DNA of 64,000 bases, taken from assembly GCA_029891345.1 (NCBI GenBank), contig CM057006.1:42197056-42261055 (forward strand). Reading direction: 5' to 3'. This document shows positions 54,196 to 64,000 of this stretch, in pieces (the first letter of the stretch is position 1; every line of letters starts with the position of its first letter). The stretch comes from Dryococelus australis. Taxonomy: Eukaryota; Arthropoda; Insecta; Phasmatodea; Phasmatidae. A model generated the notes under the pieces. The model was not told the origin of the DNA. It saw nothing but the letters and a program-made list of their open reading frames with translations, and made no database searches. The translations under genes and the position numbers were made by a program.

Positions 54196-54372
54196 TATAG
54201 GCTATTCACTGTATCTTCACTCCTTTTGAATAAATACTTTGTGAAAATCACACCCTGTATGACGTTGATAGTTTCTTAAATATGCTACGTATCACAAGCG
54301 TGCTATATATCTGTTAACATAAAAGTATCTTTTTTTTTTTTGTCAAGTTGAACTTTTACTTATAATTTACTG

Positions 54373-54787
54373 GCGACCCGCCCCGGCCTCGCTCGGGTGC
54401 GATTTACAAATATGGCATTGTTTAGGTTTACAGCAAGTATATACACTAAATGCGTAAGATACAAGTACGCTGTCGCAGACTTTTTTGTATACGTTTTTGA
54501 GATCTACGCTTCTGTAGTACATTTATCTTTTCGATCTCTTATGTCAGCGTAGGCCATGTAAGAGTCCGAAAAGTTGCTTTTTCGACTTGATTATAAAACG
54601 TCGATATTTCTCTACTTTCCTTACATTAAATATTAATGTATTATATACTTAAACCTTCCTCAAGAAATTCTCTAAATGACGGTGAAAACCGCATCAAAAT
54701 CCATCAAGTAGTTTAAAAGACTTAGCCGAATACATAAACACACGCGGCCGGGCTACTTTATTTTACTATGTATAGATCTATAAATTA
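54373..54787 (+). mobile_element. Short RTE-tail-like retroelement, copy 2, nested
   Basis: GGCGACCCGCCCCGGCCTCG start, ACCGCATCAAAATCCATCAA-GTAGTTT and ACACACGCGGCCGGGCTACT near the end, tail TATGTATAGATC. Same family as 43131-43561. It sits inside MITE family 2. Confidence 0.7.
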
Positions 54788-54936
54788 TATTTAATTTATA
54801 GTTAAAATGAACAAAAAAACAGAGAAAATAGGTGTGCTGGTAATGCCTAGTAAGAATAGTTCTCTTACAAAATTGCATTTAATTGAGTTCACACAAATAC
54901 GGTGCGATGTCCTTTTGTTATAATTTTCTAGACTTA

Positions 54937-55497
54937 TTCCCGGTTGCACCATCGTGGTTAGAAACTCGATCCGAGATCGGATCTAAGATCGACACAGAAA
55001 ACTGATTCACCATTCGAGTTCAGAGCTGGATTGGAGACGGAGATGACGTTAATTTCAAACCGCCGAAATTAGCGGTTCGAAATCTCGATCCGAGATTAGC
55101 AACCGTCGTCGACAAATGTAGTTTGAAAATACGCCAACGGATAAAACTGCGTTCGATTGTTTTCTTGGGAAATTAAAACAACATAATGCTCACCTGAATA
55201 TTATTCAGTAAAATTCATACAACAATAATTCACTCAGAACAAATAAAACATCGCACATCTAGTTCCTTGTCTAGTGAGAAATACGCCTACTTCTATGACG
55301 TCATATGTCACTTACCAATAGCATAATTTGTTTTATACTTAATCTCGATCTCTCACTTTGGAACCAAGCGGAAATCCAGAATCGTGAAATTTCGTTGGTG
55401 CAACACATTTACATTGGAACCAAAGTTAAACTGGGTCCTGGTTCGGAACTAGGATCGTTTGATCTCGGATCGAAGACGATGTTGGTGCAACAGGACA
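54937..55497. mobile_element. PIF/Harbinger-like MITE, TTA-flanked
   Basis: 561 bp flanked by TTA (54934-54936 and 55498-55500). Termini TTCCCGGTTGCACCATCGTG and inverted TGTCCTGTTGCACCAACATC. Subterminal CTCGATCCGAGATC motifs are repeated in both halves. No coding region. The 3-bp TTA (TWA-type) duplication points to the PIF/Harbinger superfamily. Confidence 0.78.
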
Positions 55498-55540
55498 TTA
55501 GTTAAGCTTTGTTGGCTTATGGCGGATATTTAGCCTGAAA

Positions 55541-56280
55541 GCAACCTGGACTGTACTATGGACCCAGTTTTGGAAGGACTGTCGCGCGGGAATCTTTCTC
55601 TCGAAGTGCGGAGTCCGGCGGCAACCCCGCGCGACGGGGGAGCGGGGTTTCGACATTCGATAGTTCCGACCGTCAGATAATTAATCGCGAGTTAATTGCA
55701 TGTCCGCAGAGAGCCCCCCCACTATGCTACTGTAATGAGGGGCGACAGTTGTCGATTTGCAGTGCGAACCATCGCGGGTAGCTGCAGCCATAAAGTTGGA
55801 CGTTTAATTTTTCACGCACGGTGTTCAAGGTATTAAAAAAATTGGCCAGGGAAAACCTCGACAACTGAGGGAAAACTGGTGTGACTAATCTTAGATATAT
55901 AAATGTGCAACACGTTTTAAGGCAGCAGATTTTTTTTTTGTGCAGCCAAACCGTTTTCATTGGCAGCTCGATAAATTCTTTTGAAAACTATGGGCGCGGA
56001 AAAAAAATTGACCCGTGAGAGAAATAGCCTTTACAAGTAAACCATATTACTACTCGTGTTGTATACTGTTTTCGGGAGCAGTAAGTTCCGCGGGTTTTTT
56101 TTTATTTAATCCCGTTTTATGAAGTACTGCTGCTTTTGTGGATTAAAAAAAAAAAACGAGCACTTTTAAAAGGTTGCAAATTTATCCATTTTAGTCTGGT
56201 AAACTTGGGAAAGCTAGGAAAAATAAATGTTGCTATTGCGGAGCAGTCCTGCGCATAGATGAGAAATTTTCGGGAAAGCG
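55541..56280. other. No gene recognised; GC-rich patch at 55575-55660
   Basis: GTCGCGCGGGAATC...CCGCGCGACGGGGGAGCGGG is locally GC-rich. No exon or domain recognised. Confidence 0.4.
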
Positions 56281-56536
56281 GGGGCCGCGGTGACTAAGCG
56301 GCTAGAGTGCTCGTCTTCCATCAAGTCGAACAGAATTCGATCCCCGGAGGGGTCACTTGCACATTTTACGCACGAGGAAATCATGCTGGCCGATGCCGTT
56401 GGTTGCCTGGTTTTCTGGGGGATCTCCCGTTTTCTCCGCCCTTGCATTCCAGCGCCGCACCATACTCACCTCACCTCGCGTCACCCTCATCGGCTATCAA
56501 GATCCGATGTGGAGAACTTGTTAAACCTCCCCACTT
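56281..56536 (+). mobile_element. tRNA-derived SINE (family A)
   Basis: Head GGGGGCCGCGGTGACTAAGC with A-box TGACTAAGCGG and B-box GAATTCGATCCCCGG; body TGCTGGCCGATGCCGTTGG, GGGGGATCTCCCGTTTTCTC, GCGCCGCACCATACTCACCT and CATCGGCTATCAAGATC. Flanks CGGGAAAGCG (56271) and CGCGAAAGC (56537) look like a slightly decayed target duplication. Confidence 0.88.
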
Positions 56537-56906
56537 CGCGAAAGCAGTGTGTTGACTCAAGGGTGGCGAATTCGGCTCAGTTGCATTTGTTAGTTAAAGC
56601 GTTTGGATAGCGTTGGAAAAGAGGCATCGATCGTTTAAAATCTGTCGCTTTTGAGCCGTTGCGCGACTTACACAAATAACTTTGTGACACGTGTTGGAAT
56701 TCGATAGCTATATACCGGTAGTCGGAAGTATGTCAAGTCTTTTCAATAAAATCATTCAAAATGCGTGTCTGCTGAGGTTATTTAATAATTGTACAACGTT
56801 TGTTAAGTTGCATTAACAAATTTAAACGAGAAGAATACTCATTTCAAGTTCTATCCGAAATTTAGGTAACCGTGGCGCTGACGACACACACACAAAAAAA
56901 AATTTA

Positions 56907-57324
56907 AAGGCTGTTCACGATAAAGTGAGCACTTTTGAAATCAACCTTGGGAAAAAACCGCTGCTCCTACCTGCATATACTTTAACGAGCGCACTGAGTG
57001 ACATGCGCCCAGTTAAGTTGGTAATGATGGAGGGGAAAGTAGTTCTATATCACAACGCCGAATCAAAAAGTGTTAGGTAATCATTTGTGATAACTTAAAT
57101 TATTACTTCCGCTTTCTGGTTTTTTATGCATCGAAGTGTAAAAATGAGCAGATTTATAAAATATTTATTTTTCTAATAATTCAACAGTTTCACTTGACCG
57201 ACCCATGGATTGATGAGGCCTATGGCATTGTCAATTTTACATCAGGTGTAAGAATACACTATGTGCTTATAAGTATATCTTATGCAGGGCTTTCAAAAGT
57301 GCTCATTTTACCGTGAACAGCCGA
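56907..57324 (+). mobile_element. MITE family 1, long form, copy 11
   Basis: AAGGCTGTTCACGATAAAGT start after TA at 56905, AACGAGCGCACTGAGTGACA and GACCGACCCATGGATTGATG inside, TTTTACCGTGAACAGCCGAT end. Confidence 0.88.
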
Positions 57325-57430
57325 TGATAGGTCGTCTCAACGGTTATTGCCAATTCCACGTTACAGCTAGGCGTTGGTTTCGTTACGTATGTGCTAGGAG
57401 CCTCGATCAACTAACTCTGCTTTTTTAAAT

Positions 57431-57870
57431 TATAGTCTATTCGCAATTTTTTCACACTTTTTGAATGAAATCTTTGAAAAATCACCCCATGTATGACATG
57501 AGTGGTTTGTTTCCTTAATACGCCATGTATCACAAACGTTTTATACGCCCATTTGCATAAAATTATTTTATTCTTGATTAGTTTGAACTTGTACTAGTAT
57601 TTTTATATATAAATTATAATATTTAAAATGTAATTAATATGAATAAAAACATGGTGATAGTAGGCGTGCTGGTAATGACTAGTAAGAAATAGTTCTAATT
57701 CAATTTACTGTATTATTAAACTGAGTGCGCACGAATGCGATGCGTTGCCCCTTTGGTGTGATTTTATAGGCTTGGTTAAGCTTCGTTGGCATGAGGCGGA
57801 GTAATATCCTGGAAGTAGAACTAGATCAGGGATTTAGAAAAGTTGGAAGTAACCGCATGAATGGACTATA
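57431..57870 (+). mobile_element. MITE family 2, intact reference copy
   Basis: 440 bp from TATAGTCTATTCGCAATTTT to AACCGCATGAATGGACTATA, imperfect inverted termini beginning TATAGTC(T/C)ATTC. Landmarks: AAAAATCACCCCATGTATGA, ATGAATAAAAACATGGTGAT, CTTGGTTAAGCTTCGTTGGC. No coding capacity. Confidence 0.82.
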
Positions 57871-57901
57871 ATGAGGGACGCTTAAGCCCTCCATATCTAC
57901 A

Positions 57902-58140
57902 TATGAGTTATTCACGGGAAAGCGAGTACTTTTAAAAGCCCTATTATTTCGAATAATAATCAATAAATATATATTATTTTAGCAATATACGTTAATTTTC
58001 GAGTGCGGTGGAATACACAAACTGTTAGTTATAAGGCGATATTTATTTTAATTTGCAAAGATGGTTTGAGGATGAACATGGCTGAAAGAAAAAAGTAACT
58101 AGCGCCTCAAAAGTGCTCACTTTACCGTGAACAGCCTTTA
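57902..58140 (-). mobile_element. MITE family 1, short form, copy 9 (reverse)
   Basis: TATGAGTTATTCACGGGAAA start, CGAGTGCGGTGGAATACACA inside, CTTTACCGTGAACAGCCTTT end. It lies 31 bp after MITE family 2. Confidence 0.86.
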
Positions 58141-58586
58141 CCTACAGTTCTACCTAGAAAATTAAATGCAGTAAGAAACTTTTATTTTACAAATAGTCAC
58201 CAAAGGTTAATCTGTACTTTATAGAAAGTACAGGCTTTTTTTTTCTTGTTTTGGGAAACTTTTACGTTAGCAAATTTGCGTCCGGGATCGAAATTGTAAC
58301 CACGATACTTAGGCTACTTGCATTGCTGCTTTTCCAAATAAGCCACCTGGATTTATTTCCCGTGGCGGTTTGCATTTTCTAGTGAAATCTGCTTCTGCTG
58401 GTTCCCACGCAGCACAGCGAACAGTGAACAAAGGACACAGCGGGATTACAGCGGTGGGAAATGTAAACTGCCCCAGGAAGCGAATCCGTCCAGTTTAATT
58501 AGTAGAGAGCATCGCACGGGAAATCTGATGTCGGTGGTTGCTACGATTTTACACCAGTGTCAATTTTTTTTTTCACTTTTGTTTTT

Positions 58587-58661
<75 letters not shown>

Positions 58662-58662
58662 G
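58587..58662. repeat. (TA)n microsatellite
   Basis: About 75 bp of nearly pure AT dinucleotide, self-complementary. Confidence 0.97.
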
Positions 58663-61600
58663 CAGATTTAACCCGCGAAGGGGTGATTGAAAAGTTTGCA
58701 TGCTGTTCACATAGTTTTGTATAATTTAAGAATATATTAAACGTATGGTTGTAGTTATAACGACAAAAAATTTTGTTATGTTTTAAATTGTTTACACGAT
58801 AGTGTATCTCATAACTACACGTTATGTGTTGCTGAAAGGCATTAATTATATTTTTTTTAAGGACAGTAATGGTTATTTCACAATTTAACTATTGAATTTG
58901 GTTTGTACCAAGCTGGTTAAAATTATGATCCGTTTAGTTAACATTTTTATGGAAATTTATTGCACTGATCCTTTACTGGACAGTAGCTATTCCGATAACG
59001 AAAAATTATGTTAGTGAAGATGGTGAGGTAAGGTTTAGTAGGCGCCAAAAGGAACGTACTTTGATAGTAATGTTTCAGTGTTTATCTTCTCTTGTTTTAT
59101 TATTTGTAAGTGAAATGTTTTTGCTTTATGTTGTATACATAGATTTCGGAAATGATTGCGAAATGATTGCGTGATGAGTTAAAATTCTTCTGTTAGTTAA
59201 CTTGTTAATCTTATTGTATTTGAGTGTGTTCGCGGTGCAATCTCACTCATAAAACTTGACAGGATAGAAGTTGTGAATTGTGGTTACTCGAGTATAATGT
59301 ATCACACATCGACACTGGTGTTTTGAAGTATTGCATGTAGCCATCTAATGTAGGTAGGGATGTGAATCATTCGAGATATGAAATATTATACACGAAATAC
59401 TACCCTGGCTACAAGATGCTACATTAAAACACATTACACAACATTTGAAGTAAAATATCACTAATATATTATAAACAAATATTCAGGATGGAATAAATAA
59501 CTGGCACAGAATACGAAATGAATACCCTCTTCAAAGGCAATTACATGACAAATTTCCATACTTACGAAAATAATTCCCGATGTTGAACCGTACTGTACCA
59601 TAGCTCTCTTCTCTTGCAACACAATACCTTAAAACACATTTGTAGACGGAAATCCTAAAATTATAGGAAACAAGATTATGGAAAACTAGAAAAATACCGT
59701 TGGGTTCACACAATACAACTATATTTCACCGAACCAAATCATGATTTGGTAAATGCTGACCATGGGGAAAATTTAAATTGCAGTTTCTTCTGTAACATCT
59801 GGGGGCTTCCAAAATTAAATTGTAATAAAAAACGTAATTATTACCAATGCTGAGCAAAGTAATTTTGTGGCATACAGCATACTTTAACATGCAAGCATTA
59901 ATCAAGAAATAAAAAATAAAACTTTACTTTCAACATTTTGTCTTGAAAAATTTAACACGTGTTTTTTATTACTGTTTTTACGACTGGTCGTGGTAGAACA
60001 TGATAGAATATGGGCTTCTGGGTTGACGTGTACTTTTCGTGCACTTAATGTTCATAAAATGATGCATAGTTCATTTTTCAAAATCAGCATATTCGCTACT
60101 GAGTTTGGTATACCATCGAACATTATAGCTGAATAGGTCAGCCCAATTAAAATGACGGGTTAAAAGTTACTATCTCGTAGTCCTTTGTAGACTGGCTGGA
60201 ACACTCAATTTTTTGGAATATGACATTCCAAAAGAAATACTCGTTCTGGAGATAAAACTTCATTCCCCCTTGTCAGACAACATTAATCCCATCCTTGAAT
60301 TTCAAATTTACTTTAAAATCACGAAGATTCAGTATTAAAATTCTTAATTGATGCACTGCCTTTCTGGTGAATAACCGTATTGTAATGGAGACGAAACTGA
60401 AGACGAACATTCATTTTCAGTAATTTAGGTCATGAATATGGATACATACATACATACATACATACATTCATTCAAATCTTCCGCCAGAGAAATTACAAAT
60501 AGACTAACATACACAGACAAAGCAACACGTCAAATATTAACATGCATCGCAGTGACATTTCCAACACAAAGTTCAAAAGTATTAATTTAAATCAACACTA
60601 ATGAAAATATGTAATTTAAAATAATTAAATAAACTAAGGACATAGATTAATAACATAACAAACATGCGGCAAATAAACATAAACAAAACGATATTTTGAC
60701 AGCACAACTGTAACGGTAAGATAAAAATAATATATAAAAAAACAACTTTAAATAAGCAAAGGAAAAAATTCTGTCACGGTAGAAATGAATATTTTCGTAT
60801 AAATTAACCACATGATTTTGTAAGTCCGTATACGTTTACCGAAAACACTCCGATGAGTTTTCTGTTACGGGATGTTAATATAATTCTAAGCATTCTATTT
60901 GTAAGGATGAATACGCTCGAAGTTTAAGTCAATGATCACTTGTGCAACTGTTTAAATATTATTCCAACCACAATGTAGTTTTTCTTCTTGCTGCCCGTTA
61001 ATATACGGGCGACATCGCTTTCCGTCCATCCGGGCTGTAGAACTCGGATTTATGTTAAACTCAAAATCGAGGAAGGTCGCTTATTTTCAGTTTAGAATTG
61101 ATTTTTTTTTTCTTCGATAGTTATTACATTTTCTACTAAACCTGAAAAATATGTAACCGATTTAGACAAGTCTTGGTATGTAATCACAATTATGGACCGA
61201 AAGTATCTTTATAATTACGTTTCGGTTGCGTGTTTTTCTTTCTCGTGGAAGGCAGTGTAATAATCGAATTCTATAAAGTTAATCTGTGTAACGGAAACGA
61301 AAAATATAACAATATGAAAACTACAGTGTGGAATTGCTTTACGGAAGTAATACAACAACTTACATTTCTTTCTATCTAATGTCGTGTCATGGGAATTTGT
61401 AAACTTAATTAAACCACTTTGGCACGTGTGTAGAAACTGTCATTTTAAGTTAAAAATATTATTGTTGTTTTTTTCTGTTCGAAAATGACATGCGATTTTC
61501 GTATCACAAAATCATTCGTTTAACGTTGCGCATATAATTTATTTCGGTCGCACATGTAACTGTCGAAATGCAGTTGCATAAGTACTTGTTGATCTCCCAA

Positions 61601-61974
61601 ATAATTATTTGGTATCTGACAAATAGTGATCGCTGAAATGTTGAGCAGTTTGGACAAGTTATCAGATATATGTAACATATAAGTTAAGTTGAGTGGTACG
61701 CAAGCTCTTTACGTAACAAACCACGCCGTATAAATAATAGCCTGTATGTGACATTGTGACCTTGTGTTCTTATTCATTCTTCCATTTCTATGCCTCCACG
61801 CCAGCCTTATGGCGACTTGAAAAATAAAAATAACCTAAAATTGTATCTGTAAATGTTTCCACAATGTTACCGGAGATTTGACCTATAACTTTGTGGCTCG
61901 TGTTGAAATTCTATATACAATACAAGTCACCGGAAGTATTCCAAAATATTTCGTGACACTTAAAAAAAATCCCA
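58663..61974. other. AT-rich DNA, no gene recognised
   Basis: A (CATA)n run at 60446-60466 is the only repeat seen. The short - frame 59531-59713 has no domain. Confidence 0.45.
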
Positions 61975-62683
61975 GCATTCTATTCAATGTATCTTCTCAC
62001 ATTTTGAATCAAACCTTTGAAAAATCACCCCATGTAGGGCGGGGTTGGTAGTTTCCTAAATATCTGGTCGATTACAAGCCTTTTATACTTCTCTTAAAAT
62101 AAAAGTATCAATTTTTGTCTAAACGTATTCATTTTAGCTAGAAATTTTATTTCATTCATAACTACTGTGGATAACAACGGAAAGAAAACAGATATGACGC
62201 TAATGATTGGTTGCGCAGCCCCTTTGGCGAAATTTTCTAGACTTCACTGTAAGAAAATTTCCAGTTGAATTTTCCTTACATGTAAGGTAAGCAGATTTAC
62301 CTCTACATGTAAGGTAAAATTACCTTTACACCACGACGACAGCGTCACTGAATATTAGCGTTTTAGAGGATTGTTTATTCAGCCTGTTCCCCCAATTAAC
62401 TGTTGAGACAATGCTGAAGAGATGCACGCGTCGTAAGGTAATTTTCCCATCCATGTATGGGATTTTCCACTACCATGCACGTGAATTTTATTCCAGATTG
62501 CGGTAATTTCACCTTACCTGTAGGGAAAACTATGTTTCCCCCACAAGTTTGCGAATATTACCGAACACTTGTCAGATAATTTTCCCATTATCATTTTTTT
62601 TTGCGTAAGGCGGAGGAACAGTCCCGAAAGTATAACTTCAGCAGGTCTTCACAAAATATGGATGCAACCATGAAAAGACTATA
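61975..62683 (+). mobile_element. MITE family 2, copy split by a CACTGT-type insertion
   Basis: Left part TATTCAATGTATCTTCTCAC, AAAAATCACCCCATGTAGGG and CCCCTTTGGCGAAATTTTCT-AGACTT; right part GCGTAAGGCGGAGGAACAGT and ATGCAACCATGAAAAGACTA-TA. The insertion replaces the AAGCTTCGTT segment. Confidence 0.7.
62244..62602. mobile_element. Unclassified CACTGT-type insertion with AAGGTAA motifs
   Basis: Begins CACTGTAAGAAAATTTCC and ends CATTATCATTTTTTTTTGC. TTACATGTAAGGTAA near the left and CACCTTACCTGTAGGG near the right form an inner inverted pair. The start resembles 29798-30420 (CACTGTTAAAAAA). Class unknown. Confidence 0.45.
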
Positions 62684-62799
62684 CCACACCATCACAGTTT
62701 CATGTGGATTACGTATACCGTATCTGTGAGCTATAGATAGGACATCTCTATAGTGGAAGATTGAGTTATAACTCATAAGTGGAAGGCTGAACTCGTAAT

Positions 62800-63310
62800 A
62801 ATCCTTCGCACCCGGCAGTCGTCCGTCTGTCCGGCCAACATCCATCTGTCGTATTCGTCCGTCACTTGAAAGCGATTCACAATAATCCGTCGTCCGTCAA
62901 TCTTATCTGTACTGCAAAATTTCAGTGTGACATATTAACATCGCGACCTTTCTTTAGTTGGAGGTATATTTTGGTTGGAAATATAACCTTTTTGGGAAAA
63001 TCATATTTTCACGCCATAAGAATTTATACTTATTTTATTTTACATTTTAAATGCCTGAATTTCCCATTAAAGATAAATATATGCATATCCACCGCCTTGC
63101 ATTGTATTTCAAAGTGCGTATTCTCGTCTAAGGAATGTCGTTAGAAGGCGGTGGCTCGTCCGCCCGTAGAAAATTAAAGTTTCGCAAATATTTTCTCGAT
63201 ATGGCCGGATAGAAGGAAAAGAAGTTGCCCTGCGATTGGTTGAAGATCACGTGAACACCGGACGGACGGACGACTGACGGATGCAATGGAATATCGTGAA
63301 CAGCCTAAAA
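62800..63310. repeat. Block bounded by inverted CCGTCCGTC / GACGGACGG clusters
   Basis: GCAGTCGTCCGTCTGTCCGG and ATCCGTCGTCCGTCAATC near 62815-62900 face GGACGGACGGACGACTGACG-GATG near 63260-63282, followed by ATATCGTGAACAGCCTAAA, which looks like a MITE family 1 right end. Possibly another MITE; borders uncertain. Confidence 0.45.
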
Positions 63311-63838
63311 TCGAGTCGGGATTAGATAGGTTTTCGTTTTTATCGGACTAGCAGCTTTCTGTAGGTGTCGGCCTTTTTTTCTAAACGAAACTGCTATACT
63401 GTTACGTGCTCTGCTACTCGTGGGTTGGGTTTTAGAGGAAGGGGTATTTTTTCCAGGGGAAACTGGAACGAAGAGAGTAGAGAAAAGCTTGCCATGCCGT
63501 TTCTTAGTTGCAGTGCTGCGGGTGGTAGAGGACGGCGAAGAGAGCACCGAAACGTTCCTTTCCGGAATTGATTGAAATTCCTGCGAGGCAAATCCTGAAC
63601 GACAAGCGCGAGGGCTGGCGGATGGCCCTTTTTCTCCTCCTCCTCCCCCATCACCCAAGAAGACACCTCACGCCCTTGGTTGGATCACGAGACGAACGTA
63701 ACTCAAAGTTTTCCGCCGCCTGCTATTTCATTTCTTCGGCTGCAGGAATCTTCCACGGGACTGGCTGGCTCCGATCTCTCCGCCTGCGCCCGACTAGCGC
63801 GTGTGTAGGGCCCTCTGGGGCGTGAGGTTTGTCGCCTC
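63311..63838. other. No gene recognised
   Basis: GC rises to the right. Overlapping frames on both strands (63305-63930) lack recognisable domains. Confidence 0.4.
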
Positions 63839-64000
63839 TTAAGGGGGCCGCCTACCTGACGCGACATGGCACAGGAGCGAGCGAACGCTAAGGGCGACAC
63901 TGGCACGCGCATCAAGTGCTGAATCGCCACTGTACGCGAAGCACTAAACTAGCGTGCAAGCTTTTTGTCGAACCGTTTTTTTCTATGGGATTTTAAGCGG
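63839..64000 (+). repeat. TTAA-ended repeat, cut by the window edge
   Basis: TTAAGGGGGCCGCCTACCTG at 63839, then GCGAAGCACTAAACTAGCGT-GCAAG at 63936-63960, matching 19690-19789 in the opposite orientation. Confidence 0.45.

Larger units (their letters stand above)
54196..55540 (+). mobile_element. MITE family 2, copy split by two nested elements
   Basis: Left end TATAGGCTATTCACTGTATC, then TTTTGAATAAATACTTTGTG and AATCACACCCTGTATGACG. The body resumes after the first insert (ATAAATTATATTTAATTTAT, GTGCTGGTAATGCCTAGTAA) and again after the second (GTTAAGCTTTGTTGGCTTAT-GGCGGATATT). The last part of the right end is missing. Confidence 0.8.

Noticed and set aside
63305-63930. Cluster of frames on both strands at the right edge
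   Set aside because: Overlapping, domain-free, in a GC-richer patch; no exon borders.

Overview
This window is repeat-dense eukaryotic DNA, most likely from an arthropod and probably an insect with a large genome. It is AT-rich and contains a spliced exon. tRNA-derived SINEs, TA-flanked MITEs, Tc1/mariner relics and a Maverick/Polinton are nested in one another. The species cannot be named from sequence alone. Almost every open reading frame is either transposon debris or chance. The only host coding sequence I can support is one 152-bp exon (4866-5017, + strand) of a mind bomb-type E3 ubiquitin ligase, covering ankyrin repeats. I recognise no other exon of that gene, so if the assembly is right the downstream intron is longer than 58 kb and everything to the right is intronic.

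Layout. 1-735: BEL/Pao gag remnant on the - strand. 831-1568: a 76-bp minisatellite. 2.7-4.1 kb: a MITE, a dead transposase and a SINE. 4866-5017: the mind bomb exon. 6082-15800: a Maverick/Polinton DNA transposon with both long terminal inverted repeats and an exact 6-bp target duplication (AACAAG). Its genes are arranged in two divergent blocks: integrase, a conserved PX-like gene and a packaging ATPase leftward; a PLA2-like protein, cysteine protease, minor capsid-like protein and major capsid protein rightward. A short cysteine-codon repeat lies between the blocks. All genes are broken, several catalytic residues are lost and no DNA polymerase B is visible. 15.8-21 kb: mostly unassigned AT-rich DNA with ATCGATA-rich blocks.

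21-64 kb: a mosaic of two MITE families that share terminal sequence (long about 420 bp, short about 240 bp; about 20 copies in the window). It also holds a second TA-type MITE family, tRNA-derived SINEs, fold-back elements, a Tc1-like relic (31.6-32.2 kb), a mariner interrupted by a hAT-like MITE (43.7-44.9 kb) and a Harbinger-like MITE plus an RTE-tail-like element nested in another MITE (54.2-55.5 kb). A 30-bp minisatellite (38.1-39.5 kb) is split by an LTR-like block, and there is a CpG-rich block (37.4-38.1 kb).

The genes do not form one pathway. The coherent unit is the Polinton, which in life would encode virus-like capsid, maturation protease, packaging ATPase and integrase functions; this copy is a fossil. 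The nesting order gives a readable relative history: MITEs are older than the SINE, mariner, Harbinger-like and RTE-like insertions found inside them, and the Polinton is older than the SINE inside its integrase.
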